NCBI RefSeq assembly: GCF_003852235.1
Contig: NZ_CP027732.1
Location: 1,116,001-1,180,000 of the forward strand
DNA: 64,000 bases
Origin: Pseudomonas sp. R4-35-07
Lineage (GTDB): Bacteria; Pseudomonadota; Gammaproteobacteria; Pseudomonadales; Pseudomonadaceae
Direction of reading: 5' to 3'
The notes under the pieces were generated by a model, which was not told the DNA's origin, made no database searches, and saw nothing but the letters and a program-made list of their open reading frames with translations. The position numbers were made by a program, and so were the translations under genes. Positions 17,805 to 28,758 of this stretch are shown in pieces; the stretch's first letter is position 1, and every line of letters starts with the position of its first letter.

Positions 17805-20800
17805 ATGAACGTCTACTCTAATGCCTTTAATTTCCAATCCTATTTAGCAGGCTCGGTTGATCCACGTACTGGCCAGTACACTTGTCAGATTCGACTGGCG
17901 ACGTTATCGCCACAGGGACCCTTGGAGGTGAGCCGGGACGTCAGTCTATTGTTCTCCATGCTCAACTCCGAAAGCGGGCGTTATGGCACGGGTTGGCATA
18001 TGAGTAATACCGAGTTTGATGTCAACCGTTCCAGGCTCTCGTTGCTTGATGGCGAACAGTTTCAAACCCAGAGCCTGCCTCCCGTGGGCGAGACATTGGT
18101 GATCAAGGATTACAAACTCAAAGACCTGGTGGTCAAGCGACCGGACGCCGAAACGCTTCATGTGATCTATAAAGATGGCACGATTGAGATTTTGAAGCGT
18201 CATGCCAGCAACGTGCCCTATCGCATCAATACCATACAATTTGAAAACGGCGAGAGCTTGCGTTTTTGTTATGACTTGGGTGAATTCCTTGAGCGTATTC
18301 TGGATCAAAATGGCAATGAATTGCTGATATTGACCTACTCGAGTAACAGATTGTCGATGGTCGATACCCGGGTCGATGGTGGTCGTTATGCACGCGTCCG
18401 GTTTACGTATGACAATGATCGTCTGACGGAGGTTACAGCGCCCTATGATCGCAATGGTACTGTCGGTAGCGCGAGTTTTGCGTTTATCTACACTGTATTT
18501 CGCAATGGCCTGATGGCCATGAACAATGTGCGCTCACCGATGGGAGGCGAGGAGCGGATTACCTATGCCGAGAACGGGCACGCCTACAGTAACAGCCAAT
18601 ATATTCCAAGGGTTGAACAGTGGGAGCACATACCCGCCAGCAACCAGCCGATGATGACCCGCACTTATGACTACAGCCCCAGCAAGAATTTTACCGGTTA
18701 TCCTTTTTCTGGTGGCTTTCGCGAAGGAGAAGACAATTTATACCTGGTGAGTGGTGCCTATTCATACTGGACAGACGAAACCTGTATTGATGCTGCATCC
18801 AACAATGCGGTACTGAGCGTTACCCGCACCACCTACAACAAATTTCATTTGATGACCGAAGAGCGGGTCCTGCGCGAAGGGACTCGAACCACCCAAACCA
18901 TTGCTTATAACGAAGTACCTGGCCTGTTTCCCGCACAGCCGCCCAATCTCCAGCTACCCAAGTCCATTACCACGCGTTACGAACTGGTGGCAGGTGGTAC
19001 CGCAAGGGAGGTGACGGTAGCCATCCAGACCGACGACTACGGTAATGAGCTAAGCCGTACCGAGGCGTCCGGGGTTCGCGTCGACTACACCTATTACCCC
19101 ATGGCTGGCGAAAGCGGCAAATGCCCTGCCGACCCGCGTGGATTGTTTGTGCGCTACGTCAAGCAAGAGCGTCTTGTCCCGGCGGGTGGCACGCCGGCAG
19201 CACGGCTCACGGAGTACACCCATACCCGTGTGCCGCCGACAGGCAGTAGCTACTTCGTCCTCCAACAGTCAAGCAACCAGGCCGGTGTGTTTGCGATGCA
19301 GCAAAGCTACTACGACACGCCTGTCGCTTTGGCTGGCCGTCTTAAGAGCAGCACCAGTACGATTGGCGGGCAGGCGTTGGTCAGTGATTTCAGTTACACC
19401 GTCTCAGGTGACAACCTTGTGGAAACCCGGCGCCTGAAGGGGCGCGAGGGGCAATGGCTTGAGGCGAAGAGGACGCTTTCGCTGGTTAATCGGCGGTTGC
19501 TGTCGATGACGCGGGATGGCGGCAGCACCTTGGACCTGGCGTTTGATGTCAGTGGCCGGTTGACGCAAGAAACGGTTTCCCGTGGAAAACCGCAGCAAGC
19601 CAGTCGAGGTTACGCCTATCATTTTGCGACGCAGACCAAACGTGCCCATCTGATCACCACGGATGCACAAGGTAATAAGGCCATTACCTACTATGACGGC
19701 GCTGGCCGCCAAGTGTCCGAAGCCCAACTGATTGGCCCGAACCAGGACCAGGAACGGGCCACCGGAACGTGGTGGTATGACGCGCTTGGGCAAACCGTGG
19801 AAGTGGTCAATATCGACTACCTGGGCGACGGACAACGCTCTTTGAAAAGCGCCTATGCCTACAGTCGCTGGGGCAATCCCAGCCGCACCACTCATGCCGA
19901 TGGCCGTGTAGAGATCAATGAGTACGACCCGCTACTCAATCTTACGGAGGAGGGCGTTGTAGGCGGTGAACGCCTGATCAGCTATTTCAATGCGCATAAC
20001 CAACCGATAAAGGTGGAGCGCATCGATGCTAACAACAATAAGGTCGAAGTGGAGTCGCGCGCCTACGATGGCCTCGGCCAGTGCCTGTCGGTGGTAGACG
20101 TCAGCAAAAATCTCACCGAATTTACCTACGATGCCTATGGCCGGCTACTGACGGCTCTTCAAAAACCTGTGGACGGTACCCCGCAACGGCTGCGTAAAAC
20201 TGACTATGCGCCGGGCACCAGTAGTGAACTGGCCAGTGCGGTCTCTATCGACGGCAAGCGACTGGGGGCTCGTTCTTACGACAGCCTGGGCCGAATGACC
20301 AGCCAGGTGCGAGGCACGGGACCGGCCACGACTTGGGAATACGAGGCGGGGTGGAGTGAGCCGGTCGCTATGACGTCCACGCGTGGAAATCATCAGAGCC
20401 TGACCTATGACAAAGAGTTGGACGTGGCGAATCGGATTGAGATGACAGGGCTCCCTGTGTGTACCTACCGGCATGACCCGGTTAACGGCGTATTGACACG
20501 TTCGGAGACCAGCGGCCTGATTCATGAGTTCTTTCGGGATGCCAACGGTTATACCGAAAAGGATGTTCAAACAGCCGACGGAACCACCTTAACGTCACAG
20601 TATGGTTATTCCCCTGGCGGGCGCCTGCTTCATCAGACTGCTGCCGATGGCCAGCGCAGCGTGCTTGAATACGATGCCCACGGACGGTTCTCCAAGATGA
20701 CGACTGGCTCCATGGTCATAGCGCAGGACTACGATGCACTCGGCCGGCCCCATGGTCTGACATCCACTTTTGGCAGCATGCAGGTTGTTACCAAGGTGAC

Positions 20801-22673
20801 TTACGATGCGCTGGGGCGCGAAGCCGAGCGCCGCTTTGAGCAAAGCGGTGCGTTGTTTCAGGTGATGACCAGCACGTATCACACCAACAGTATGCTGGCG
20901 ACCCGGTTTCTTCGGGATGCAAGTTCACGGGTGGTGATCGGCGAGACCTTCACCTATGACGCCTATCTGCGGCTCAAGACCTATCGTTGTGAAGGCCTTG
21001 AGCATCCAAAGGATCAACTGGGGCGCGCCATTACCGGGCAAGACTTCAGCTTTGACAGCCTCAACAACATCACTCAGGTGGTGACCACTTTTGCTGATTG
21101 CACCCAGGATATCTGCGAGCGCTTTTTTACCGGCACCGACCCGACCCAAATGACTCGCTTGACCCACACTCACCCGGTACAGGGTTTCACCGCAGCCTAT
21201 GATGCCGCGGGCAACTTGCAGGTGAGCCCTGCAGGACAGGTCTATTGCTATGACGGTTTCGAGCAACTGACTGCGGTGCAGGGCGATACCTTCAAATACA
21301 GCTATCGGTACGACGCCGAAGCCCGTCAGGTCGTTGCTTCTCGCAGCAATGAGCCGCCTGTGATGTTGGTCTATGCCGGTGATCGCCTCGATACCCTGGT
21401 AGAGGGTAATAAAAAAATTCGCTATTTCGACGGTGCAGATCAGGTGATGGCGCGTACTGGCGGGGTGGACGGTACGCAACTGTATCTGAACGATGCCGCT
21501 GGCAGCGTCCGTGAAATTTCGTCCCCGGGCCAGGCACATGTGCGTCGTCACTACACGCCCTATGGTGATGCCAAAATCCCCCTTGATGACGGTAAGACGC
21601 GCACCATGGCCGATTTGCAACTGCCGGCATACAACGGTCAGCGGTTGGATGCGGCAATCAATCTCTACTTTTTGGGCAACGGTCTACGTGCCTACGATCC
21701 TGAGATGATGATGTTCTTGCAGCCTGATCCGTTGAGCCCATTTGAGGAGGGGGGGGACAATAGCTATGGCTATTGTGCTTGTAACCCGATCAACCTGGTT
21801 GACCCAAATGGGATGTGGCCTAGTTGGTTGAAGTGGGCGTTAACCGGGGTAGCACTGGCGCTGTCGGTGGTAACGCTTGGGTTTGGGGCAGTCGGTCTTG
21901 CGGCAGCGGTAGCGGCGTATGGGGCCAAATCTGTCGCCATGGGGCTAGCCGCAGGTTTAGCAACGGCGACGGCGGTTGCAGCGCCAGCCGTTGCAGGAAC
22001 TTTAGCCGGCACGGCAATCGCCGCTGCTGCGGCTGCAGCTACGGCTGCGGCTGCCGCAGCAGCATGGGTCATCGCCTCCAAGGCAGCGATGACCGTCGGA
22101 GCGGGGCTCGGTGTTGTAAGCGGAACGTTGGGTGTCACAGGGCTGACTATTGCTGAGGTCGATAAAGCAATGGGTTGGGATCGTTCGCATCACATCAGTA
22201 GGCTGGGTTGGGCGTCCCTCGGCTTCTCTATTGCCTCGTTGGTGGTGAGTGTAGGCGGAGCTTATACCTCAGCGCACATGGCTTATAACTCTGCTGCAAA
22301 GTTTTCCGGTGTTGGCAACCTGAAGCAGACGCCCATCGGCAGTGCGTTATTCGCGGCGCGCCAGCGCATGCTGGGCTTGAGCTACAAGTTCACTGATAAA
22401 GGGGGCGTCACCCCATTTAGTCAGATGTTTGGGAGTACCCGGGCGGTATTAAGATTTACCAACCTTGGCCGATCGATCGAAAGTAGAAGCAAGTCGCCAG
22501 CCACGCCCCGACCGGAGGCGAGCAGTGGGGGCGCTTCGGCCCAGCCCCAAGCGCAAGCCACGTTTAGCCGGGTGGTCGATATGCCAAGCAGCAGTGCTGG
22601 CTACTACCAGGCATTCAGAGACGAGGCATCGCGCATTCGCGAGCCTATCATTGGGGCGTTGTATCAGGGTTAA
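17805..22673 (+). CDS. RHS/YD-repeat protein with variable hydrophobic C-terminal tip (putative polymorphic toxin)
   Basis: A 1,622-residue protein. The N-terminus (NAFNFQSYLAGSVDPRTGQ) resembles other Pseudomonas RHS proteins and lacks a signal peptide. Many YD repeats follow (YDxxGR, YDALGR, YDAxGNL). The RHS core closes with LYFLGNGLRAYDPEMMMFLQ and the boundary motif DPNGMWP near residue 1332. The last ~290 residues are unrelated: a long Ala/Gly-rich hydrophobic region (about 1340-1430) with a nearly pure alanine stretch, another hydrophobic segment near 1470, and a polar tail. RHS proteins form a shell around a C-terminal toxin that is released by cleavage near the core motif; this tip could be membrane-active. 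No small immunity gene follows. The next gene is rhlB on the other strand. It could instead be a TccC-like component. GAGAGGTG gives a strong ribosome site. Confidence 0.88.
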   Translation: MNVYSNAFNFQSYLAGSVDPRTGQYTCQIRLATLSPQGPLEVSRDVSLLFSMLNSESGRYGTGWHMSNTEFDVNRSRLSLLDGEQFQTQSLPPVGETLVIKDYKLKDLVVKRPDAETLHVIYKDGTIEILKRHASNVPYRINTIQFENGESLRFCYDLGEFLERILDQNGNELLILTYSSNRLSMVDTRVDGGRYARVRFTYDNDRLTEVTAPYDRNGTVGSASFAFIYTVFRNGLMAMNNVRSPMGGEERITYAENGHAYSNSQYIPRVEQWEHIPASNQPMMTRTYDYSPSKNFTGYPFSGGFREGEDNLYLVSGAYSYWTDETCIDAASNNAVLSVTRTTYNKFHLMTEERVLREGTRTTQTIAYNEVPGLFPAQPPNLQLPKSITTRYELVAGGTAREVTVAIQTDDYGNELSRTEASGVRVDYTYYPMAGESGKCPADPRGLFVRYVKQERLVPAGGTPAARLTEYTHTRVPPTGSSYFVLQQSSNQAGVFAMQQSYYDTPVALAGRLKSSTSTIGGQALVSDFSYTVSGDNLVETRRLKGREGQWLEAKRTLSLVNRRLLSMTRDGGSTLDLAFDVSGRLTQETVSRGKPQQASRGYAYHFATQTKRAHLITTDAQGNKAITYYDGAGRQVSEAQLIGPNQDQERATGTWWYDALGQTVEVVNIDYLGDGQRSLKSAYAYSRWGNPSRTTHADGRVEINEYDPLLNLTEEGVVGGERLISYFNAHNQPIKVERIDANNNKVEVESRAYDGLGQCLSVVDVSKNLTEFTYDAYGRLLTALQKPVDGTPQRLRKTDYAPGTSSELASAVSIDGKRLGARSYDSLGRMTSQVRGTGPATTWEYEAGWSEPVAMTSTRGNHQSLTYDKELDVANRIEMTGLPVCTYRHDPVNGVLTRSETSGLIHEFFRDANGYTEKDVQTADGTTLTSQYGYSPGGRLLHQTAADGQRSVLEYDAHGRFSKMTTGSMVIAQDYDALGRPHGLTSTFGSMQVVTKVTYDALGREAERRFEQSGALFQVMTSTYHTNSMLATRFLRDASSRVVIGETFTYDAYLRLKTYRCEGLEHPKDQLGRAITGQDFSFDSLNNITQVVTTFADCTQDICERFFTGTDPTQMTRLTHTHPVQGFTAAYDAAGNLQVSPAGQVYCYDGFEQLTAVQGDTFKYSYRYDAEARQVVASRSNEPPVMLVYAGDRLDTLVEGNKKIRYFDGADQVMARTGGVDGTQLYLNDAAGSVREISSPGQAHVRRHYTPYGDAKIPLDDGKTRTMADLQLPAYNGQRLDAAINLYFLGNGLRAYDPEMMMFLQPDPLSPFEEGGDNSYGYCACNPINLVDPNGMWPSWLKWALTGVALALSVVTLGFGAVGLAAAVAAYGAKSVAMGLAAGLATATAVAAPAVAGTLAGTAIAAAAAAATAAAAAAAWVIASKAAMTVGAGLGVVSGTLGVTGLTIAEVDKAMGWDRSHHISRLGWASLGFSIASLVVSVGGAYTSAHMAYNSAAKFSGVGNLKQTPIGSALFAARQRMLGLSYKFTDKGGVTPFSQMFGSTRAVLRFTNLGRSIESRSKSPATPRPEASSGGASAQPQAQATFSRVVDMPSSSAGYYQAFRDEASRIREPIIGALYQG

Positions 22674-22789
22674 CCCAGCAGTGCGTCATGCGCGCAATCA
22701 ATCCAGGTGCCGGGGCGACAACATCGCCTCGGTCAAGCCCGCACGCTGCAAGGTAACCCGCGCTCCCACATGGTTTACCGCATTTGAGC

Positions 22790-24256
22790 TTAAGGGCGCT
22801 TGCGCTCCACTGCCCGCAGCAGGTGCGTCGGCGGCGTCTCGCAGCTGATCTTGCGCCCCAGCAACGCCTCGATCGACGGCAGTTGATACGAATCATCTTC
22901 CCCGGCAAAGCTGATCGACACACCGGCAGCGCCTGCACGACCGGTCCGGCCAATGCGGTGCACATAGTCGTCCGGCATTTCCGGCAAGGTGAAGTTGATC
23001 ACGTGGCTGATGCCGTCGATGTGGATCCCGCGGCCCGCCACATCGGTGGCCACCAGCACGCGGATCTTGCCTTCGCGAAAGCCTTCCAGGGTCTTGATGC
23101 GCTTGTGCTGCGGCACGTCGCCCGACAGTTGCGCGGCGTTGACGCCATCACGCACCAGGCGCTCTTCGATGCGGCGCACTTCGTCCTTGCGGTTGGCAAA
23201 TACCATCACCCGCTCCCAACCGTTGTCGTTGATCAGGTTGTAGAGCAGCTTGTACTTGTCGGCACCGGCCACGGCGTAGATGTGTTGCTCGACGTTTTCG
23301 CTGGCGACGTTGAGTGCTTCGATCTCGACGATGGACGGGTCGGTGGTCCACTGCTTGGCGAGGTTCATCACGTCTTCGGTGAAGGTCGCGGAGAACAGCA
23401 GGGTCTGGCGCTCGGCCTTTGGCGGGGTCTGGCGAATGATCTGACGCACCTGTGGGATGAAACCCATATCGAGCATGCGGTCGGCTTCGTCCAGCACCAT
23501 CACTTCGACCATGTCCAGGTGTACGTCGCCGCGCTGGTTGAAGTCGAGCAGGCGGCCTGGGGTCGCGACGAGGATGTCGCAATGACGGGCCTCAAGGTGC
23601 TTGAGCTGTTTGTCGAAGTCCATGCCGCCGACAAACGTCATCACGTTGAGGCCGGTGTACTTGGTCAAGTCGGCAGCGTCTTTGGCGATCTGCACCACCA
23701 GCTCCCGGGTAGGGGCGATGATCAGCGCGCGCGGCTCGCCCATGTAGCGCTCTTTCGGCGGCGGCGTTTGCAACAGTTGGGTGATGATCGAGATCAGGAA
23801 CGCGGCGGTCTTGCCGGTGCCGGTCTGGGCACGGCCGATAGCGTCTTTGCCGGCGAGGGTGAAGCCCAGCACCTGCGCCTGGATCGGCGTGCAGTACGGG
23901 AAGCCCAGGTCCTGGATGGCGTGCATCAGTTCCGGGGCCAGGTTGAAGTCATGGAAGCGGGTTTTACCTTCCTGGGGCTCGACGACGAAGTCTTCGAGTT
24001 TCCACGGCGTCACGGGCGGCTTGGGCGCACGTTCGCGGCGTGGTTTGGCGACAGGTGCGGCGAGGATCTCTGCGGGCTCGGCCTGTTCGGGCGGCGTCAC
24101 CGAGGCTGTTTTCGGTGCGGCGGCAGGTGCGATCCGCTCGGGCTGCCTAGCGTCATTGCGGTTGCCGGGCTTGGGAGCGGGAGCACTGGGAACAGGCGCG
24201 AGCGGCTCAGCCTCGCTTTTGCCGAACATCTTCTTGAGTGCTTTGAGCACGGTCAT
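22790..24256 (-). CDS. rhlB: RhlB-type DEAD-box ATP-dependent RNA helicase
   Basis: RNA helicase of 488 residues, probably the RNA-degradosome helicase. The N-terminal ~80 residues are a Pro/Ala-rich low-complexity extension. The helicase core has motif I AQTGTGKT (143-150), motif [15 protein letters not shown], motif III SATFT and motif [12 protein letters not shown]; the Q-motif region is [11 protein letters not shown]. The C-terminus is short and ends in basic residues. It sits alone downstream of estB (95-base gap) on the same strand. Confidence 0.92.
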   Translation of the reverse strand: MTVLKALKKMFGKSEAEPLAPVPSAPAPKPGNRNDARQPERIAPAAAPKTASVTPPEQAEPAEILAAPVAKPRRERAPKPPVTPWKLEDFVVEPQEGKTRFHDFNLAPELMHAIQDLGFPYCTPIQAQVLGFTLAGKDAIGRAQTGTGKTAAFLISIITQLLQTPPPKERYMGEPRALIIAPTRELVVQIAKDAADLTKYTGLNVMTFVGGMDFDKQLKHLEARHCDILVATPGRLLDFNQRGDVHLDMVEVMVLDEADRMLDMGFIPQVRQIIRQTPPKAERQTLLFSATFTEDVMNLAKQWTTDPSIVEIEALNVASENVEQHIYAVAGADKYKLLYNLINDNGWERVMVFANRKDEVRRIEERLVRDGVNAAQLSGDVPQHKRIKTLEGFREGKIRVLVATDVAGRGIHIDGISHVINFTLPEMPDDYVHRIGRTGRAGAAGVSISFAGEDDSYQLPSIEALLGRKISCETPPTHLLRAVERKRP

Positions 24257-24351
24257 CTCATTAATTGGTTAAGGAATGTACGCCGGCCAGTGTAATGCAA
24301 GAATCGGGCGCGGCGTAGTGCGTCTGTCATACAACTACATCAACGCGGGTT

Positions 24352-25122
<771 letters not shown>

Positions 25123-25143
25123 TCAGCGGCTCAGCCAGCACTC

Positions 25144-25159
25144 TGGTACGGGCCTTGCT
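25144..25159 (+). promoter_or_regulatory. Sigma-54 (RpoN) promoter candidate for aapJQMP
   Basis: TGGTACGGGCCTTGCT matches the sigma-54 consensus TGGCACG-N4-TTGCW with a single mismatch and exact -24/-12 spacing. It lies 195 bases before aapJ in the intergenic region 25009-25353, which is otherwise without genes. Nitrogen control of an amino-acid importer would make sense. Confidence 0.75.
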
Positions 25160-25353
25160 ATGTGTAGGTCGATGTCAGAACTCTCCTAGGGCGGTAACAC
25201 TATCAGTGACTGCCGCTTGTGGGAAAGCAACTGGAATTACCGCAAAAATCTCATGCTGCTCGACCCCAAAAAAAGCCAACACGGGTCGATATCGCCTCAT
25301 AAGGGTGCGCTGAGGTTGGAGCTCCGACACAACAAGAGCAACTGGAGGTTTGA

Positions 25354-26385
25354 ATGAAGGTATTGAAATCCACCCTGGCCATCGTGACCGCGGCCGCTGT
25401 ATTGGGTGTCAGTGGTTTTGCCCAAGCTGGCGCCACCCTGGATGCCGTGCAGAAGAAAGGCTTCGTGCAATGTGGCGTGAGTGACGGCCTGCCGGGTTTC
25501 TCGGTGCCGGATGCCAGCGGCAAGATCCTCGGGATCGACGCTGACGTGTGCCGCGCCGTGGCCGCCGCCGTTTTCGGTGACGCAACCAAGGTCAAGTTCA
25601 GCCAGTTGAACGCCAAGGAGCGTTTCACCGCGCTTCAATCGGGCGAAGTCGACATCCTGTCGCGCAACACCACCATGACCAGCTCCCGCGATGCGGGCAT
25701 GGGCCTGAAATTCCCGGGCTTCATCACCTACTACGACGGCATCGGCTTCCTGGTTAACAACAAGCTGGGCGTGAAAAGCGCCAAGGAACTGGACGGTGCA
25801 ACCATTTGCATCCAGGCCGGTACCACCACCGAGCTGAACGTTTCCGACTACTTCCGTGGCAACAACCTCAAATACACCCCGATCACCTTCGACACCTCCG
25901 ATGAAAGCGCCAAGTCGCTGGAGTCCGGGCGTTGCGACGTACTGACCTCCGACAAGTCCCAACTGTTCGCCCAGCGCAGCAAGCTGGCCGCGCCGAAGGA
26001 CTACGTGGTCCTGCCGGAAACCATTTCCAAGGAACCGCTGGGCCCGGTCGTGCGTAATGGCGACGACGAGTGGCTGGCCATCGTGCGCTGGGTTGGCTAC
26101 GCCATGCTCAACGCTGAAGAAGCCGGCATCACGTCGAAAAACGTCGAAGCTGAAGCCAAGTCCACCAAGAATCCGGACGTCGCGCGTCTGCTCGGTGCTG
26201 ACGGCGAGTACGGCAAAGACCTGAAAGTGAAGAAAGACTGGGTCGTACAGATCGTCAAGCAAGTCGGTAACTACGGCGAAGTGTTCGAGCGCAACCTGGG
26301 CAAGAGCACCCCGCTGGAAATCGACCGTGGCCTGAACGCCCTGTGGAACGCCGGCGGCATTCAATACGCACCTCCTGTGCGCTGA
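25354..26385 (+). CDS. aapJ: AapJ, general L-amino acid ABC transporter, periplasmic binding protein
   Basis: Solute-binding protein of 343 residues for a broad-range L-amino-acid importer (AapJQMP, Rhizobium type). The signal peptide MKVLKSTLAIVTAAAVLGVSG ends at AQA-G. Family segments are KGFVQCGVSDGLPGFSVPD, GIDADVCRAVAAAVFGD, SGEVDILSRNTT and GTTTELNVSDYFR. GGAGG lies just upstream of the start. It is the first gene of a four-gene operon; a stem-loop between it and aapQ probably favours higher aapJ expression. Confidence 0.95.
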   Translation: MKVLKSTLAIVTAAAVLGVSGFAQAGATLDAVQKKGFVQCGVSDGLPGFSVPDASGKILGIDADVCRAVAAAVFGDATKVKFSQLNAKERFTALQSGEVDILSRNTTMTSSRDAGMGLKFPGFITYYDGIGFLVNNKLGVKSAKELDGATICIQAGTTTELNVSDYFRGNNLKYTPITFDTSDESAKSLESGRCDVLTSDKSQLFAQRSKLAAPKDYVVLPETISKEPLGPVVRNGDDEWLAIVRWVGYAMLNAEEAGITSKNVEAEAKSTKNPDVARLLGADGEYGKDLKVKKDWVVQIVKQVGNYGEVFERNLGKSTPLEIDRGLNALWNAGGIQYAPPVR

Positions 26386-26400
26386 TCGCTGATGGTTCTG

Positions 26401-26427
26401 TCACCCGGTGGGCCAACCGCCGGGTGA
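26401..26427 (+). promoter_or_regulatory. Intercistronic stem-loop between aapJ and aapQ
   Basis: TCACCCGG and CCGGGTGA pair perfectly around an 11-base loop, 15 bases after the aapJ stop, with no T-run. Such hairpins commonly stabilise the binding-protein part of ABC-transporter transcripts. Confidence 0.6.
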
Positions 26428-26457
26428 TGTTCTGTTCCATTCTTTGCGGGGCACTTC

Positions 26458-27639
26458 ATGCAAAATCAAATCGGCGCACCCAAGCAGAAGCTCAGCTTCA
26501 GCGATCCCAAAGTGCGTGCGTGGCTCTTCCAGATCATCACCATTGTGGCGGTGGTCTCGCTGGGCTGGTACCTCTTCAACAATACCCAGACCAACCTGCA
26601 ACACCGGGGCATCACCTCGGGGTTCGACTTTCTTGAGCGCAGTGCCGGCTTTGGCATTGCGCAGCATTTGATCGATTACACCGAGTCGGACAGTTATGCC
26701 CGGGTGTTTGTGATCGGTTTGCTCAACACCCTGCTGGTGACCTTTATCGGCGTGATCCTGGCGACCCTGCTCGGGTTCGTCATTGGCGTGGCGCGGCTGT
26801 CGCCGAACTGGATGATCAACAAGCTGGCGACGGTGTATGTGGAAGTGTTCCGCAACATTCCGCCGCTGCTGCAGATCCTGTTCTGGTACTTCGCGGTGTT
26901 CCTGACCATGCCGGGGCCGCGTAACAGCCACAACTTCGGCGATACCTTCTTTGTCAGCAGCCGTGGCCTGAATATGCCCGCAGCGCTTGCCGCTGACGGG
27001 TTCTGGCCGTTTGTGGTCAGCGTCGTGGTGGCGATTGTGGCAATCGTGCTGATGGCGCGCTGGGCCAACAAGCGCTTTGAAGCGACCGGCGTACCTTTCC
27101 ATAAATTCTGGGCGGGCCTGGCGTTGTTCATCGTGATTCCGGCGTTGTGCGCCTTGATCTTCGGCGCGCCGCTGCACTGGGAAATGCCGGAGCTCAAAGG
27201 CTTCAACTTTGTTGGCGGCTGGGTGTTGATTCCCGAACTGTTGGCACTGACCCTGGCGCTGACGGTTTATACCGCGGCGTTTATCGCGGAGATCGTGCGC
27301 TCGGGCATCAAGTCCGTCAGCCACGGCCAGACCGAAGCGGCGCGTTCCCTGGGCCTGCGCCCCGGGCCGACGTTGCGCAAAGTCATCATCCCGCAAGCGT
27401 TGCGCGTGATCATTCCGCCGTTGACCAGCCAATACCTGAACCTGGCGAAAAACTCGTCGCTGGCCGCCGGTATCGGTTACCCGGAAATGGTTTCGCTGTT
27501 TGCCGGCACGGTGCTCAACCAGACCGGCCAGGCCATCGAAGTCATTGCCATCACCATGAGCGTGTACCTGGCGATCAGCATCAGCATTTCCCTGCTGATG
27601 AACTGGTACAACAAGCGCATTGCGCTGATCGAGCGGTGA
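26458..27639 (+). CDS. aapQ: AapQ, L-amino acid ABC transporter permease
   Basis: Inner-membrane permease of 393 residues in the HisMQ/polar amino-acid family. It has about eight hydrophobic helices and a long periplasmic loop after the first (NTQTNLQHRGITSGFDFL), typical of AapQ. The ABC-coupling EAA loop reads GQTEAARSLGLRPGPTLRKVIIPQALRVIIPPL. It pairs with AapM to form the channel; aapM starts 10 bases later. Confidence 0.95.
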   Translation: MQNQIGAPKQKLSFSDPKVRAWLFQIITIVAVVSLGWYLFNNTQTNLQHRGITSGFDFLERSAGFGIAQHLIDYTESDSYARVFVIGLLNTLLVTFIGVILATLLGFVIGVARLSPNWMINKLATVYVEVFRNIPPLLQILFWYFAVFLTMPGPRNSHNFGDTFFVSSRGLNMPAALAADGFWPFVVSVVVAIVAIVLMARWANKRFEATGVPFHKFWAGLALFIVIPALCALIFGAPLHWEMPELKGFNFVGGWVLIPELLALTLALTVYTAAFIAEIVRSGIKSVSHGQTEAARSLGLRPGPTLRKVIIPQALRVIIPPLTSQYLNLAKNSSLAAGIGYPEMVSLFAGTVLNQTGQAIEVIAITMSVYLAISISISLLMNWYNKRIALIER

Positions 27640-27649
27640 GGAAACCTGC

Positions 27650-28747
27650 ATGAGTTCGCATACGTTCAAACCTGATATGCCGCCGCCGAGCAAAGTCTTC
27701 GGGCCGATGGCATGGATGCGCGCCAACCTGTTTTCCAGTTGGCTCAACACCCTGCTGACCTTGTTGGCGTTCTACCTGATCTACCTGGTGGTGCCGCCGA
27801 TTCTGAGCTGGGCGATCATCGACGCCAACTGGGTCGGTACCACGCGCGCCGATTGCACCAAGGAGGGCGCCTGCTGGGTGTTCATCCAACAGCGCTTCGG
27901 GCAGTTCATGTACGGCTACTACCCCGGCGACCTGCGCTGGCGCGTGGACCTCACCGTATGGCTGGCCATCGTCGGCGTGGCGCCGTTGTTCATCTCGCGT
28001 TTTCAACGCAAGGCGGTCTACGGCCTGAGCTTTCTGGTGCTGTACCCGATCATCGCGTTCTTCCTGCTGCATGGCGGGATCTTCGGCCTGACCAACGTGG
28101 CGACCAGCCAATGGGGCGGCCTGATGCTGACCCTGGTGATCGCCACCGTCGGCATCGCCGGCGCCTTGCCCCTGGGCATCATGTTGGCGCTGGGACGGCG
28201 TTCGAACATGCCGGCCATTCGTGTGGTCTGCGTGACCTTCATCGAATTCTGGCGCGGCGTGCCGTTGATCACCGTGCTGTTCATGTCCTCGGTGATGCTG
28301 CCGTTGTTCCTGCCTGAAGGCATGGGCATCGACAAGCTGCTGCGGGCGTTGATCGGCGTGATCCTGTTCCAGTCGGCCTATGTGGCTGAGGTGGTGCGCG
28401 GTGGTTTGCAGGCGATTCCCAAGGGCCAGTACGAAGCGGCCGCAGCGATGGGCCTGGGTTACTGGCGTTCGATGGGCCTGGTGATCCTGCCGCAAGCCTT
28501 GAAGATGGTAATCCCCGGCATCGTCAACACGTTTATCGCGTTGTTCAAGGACACGAGCCTTGTGATCATTATCGGCCTGTTCGACCTGCTCAACAGCGTC
28601 AAGCAAGCCGCCGCCGACCCCAAATGGCTGGGCATGGCCACTGAAGGCTATGTGTTCGCCGCCCTGGTGTTCTGGATTTTCTGTTTTGGTATGTCGCGCT
28701 ATTCCATTCATTTGGAACACAAGCTCGACACAGGCCACAAGCGTTAG
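27650..28747 (+). CDS. aapM: AapM, L-amino acid ABC transporter permease
   Basis: Second permease of the importer, 365 residues, with multiple transmembrane helices and the EAA loop [34 protein letters not shown] periplasmic loop with the paired cysteines DCTKEGACW follows the first helix. GAGG precedes the start. It lies between aapQ and aapP with short gaps, which supports one transcript. Confidence 0.95.
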   Translation: MSSHTFKPDMPPPSKVFGPMAWMRANLFSSWLNTLLTLLAFYLIYLVVPPILSWAIIDANWVGTTRADCTKEGACWVFIQQRFGQFMYGYYPGDLRWRVDLTVWLAIVGVAPLFISRFQRKAVYGLSFLVLYPIIAFFLLHGGIFGLTNVATSQWGGLMLTLVIATVGIAGALPLGIMLALGRRSNMPAIRVVCVTFIEFWRGVPLITVLFMSSVMLPLFLPEGMGIDKLLRALIGVILFQSAYVAEVVRGGLQAIPKGQYEAAAAMGLGYWRSMGLVILPQALKMVIPGIVNTFIALFKDTSLVIIIGLFDLLNSVKQAAADPKWLGMATEGYVFAALVFWIFCFGMSRYSIHLEHKLDTGHKR

Positions 28748-28758
28748 GAGTTGATGTG

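Noticed and set aside
17805..22673. Calling the RHS gene a definite TccC insecticidal toxin
   Set aside because: No TcA or TcB partner gene is present and the protein is much longer than typical TccC, so only the general RHS call is made.
22674..22789. Immunity gene directly after the RHS gene
   Set aside because: Only 116 bases separate it from the end of rhlB, and no frame with a ribosome site fits.
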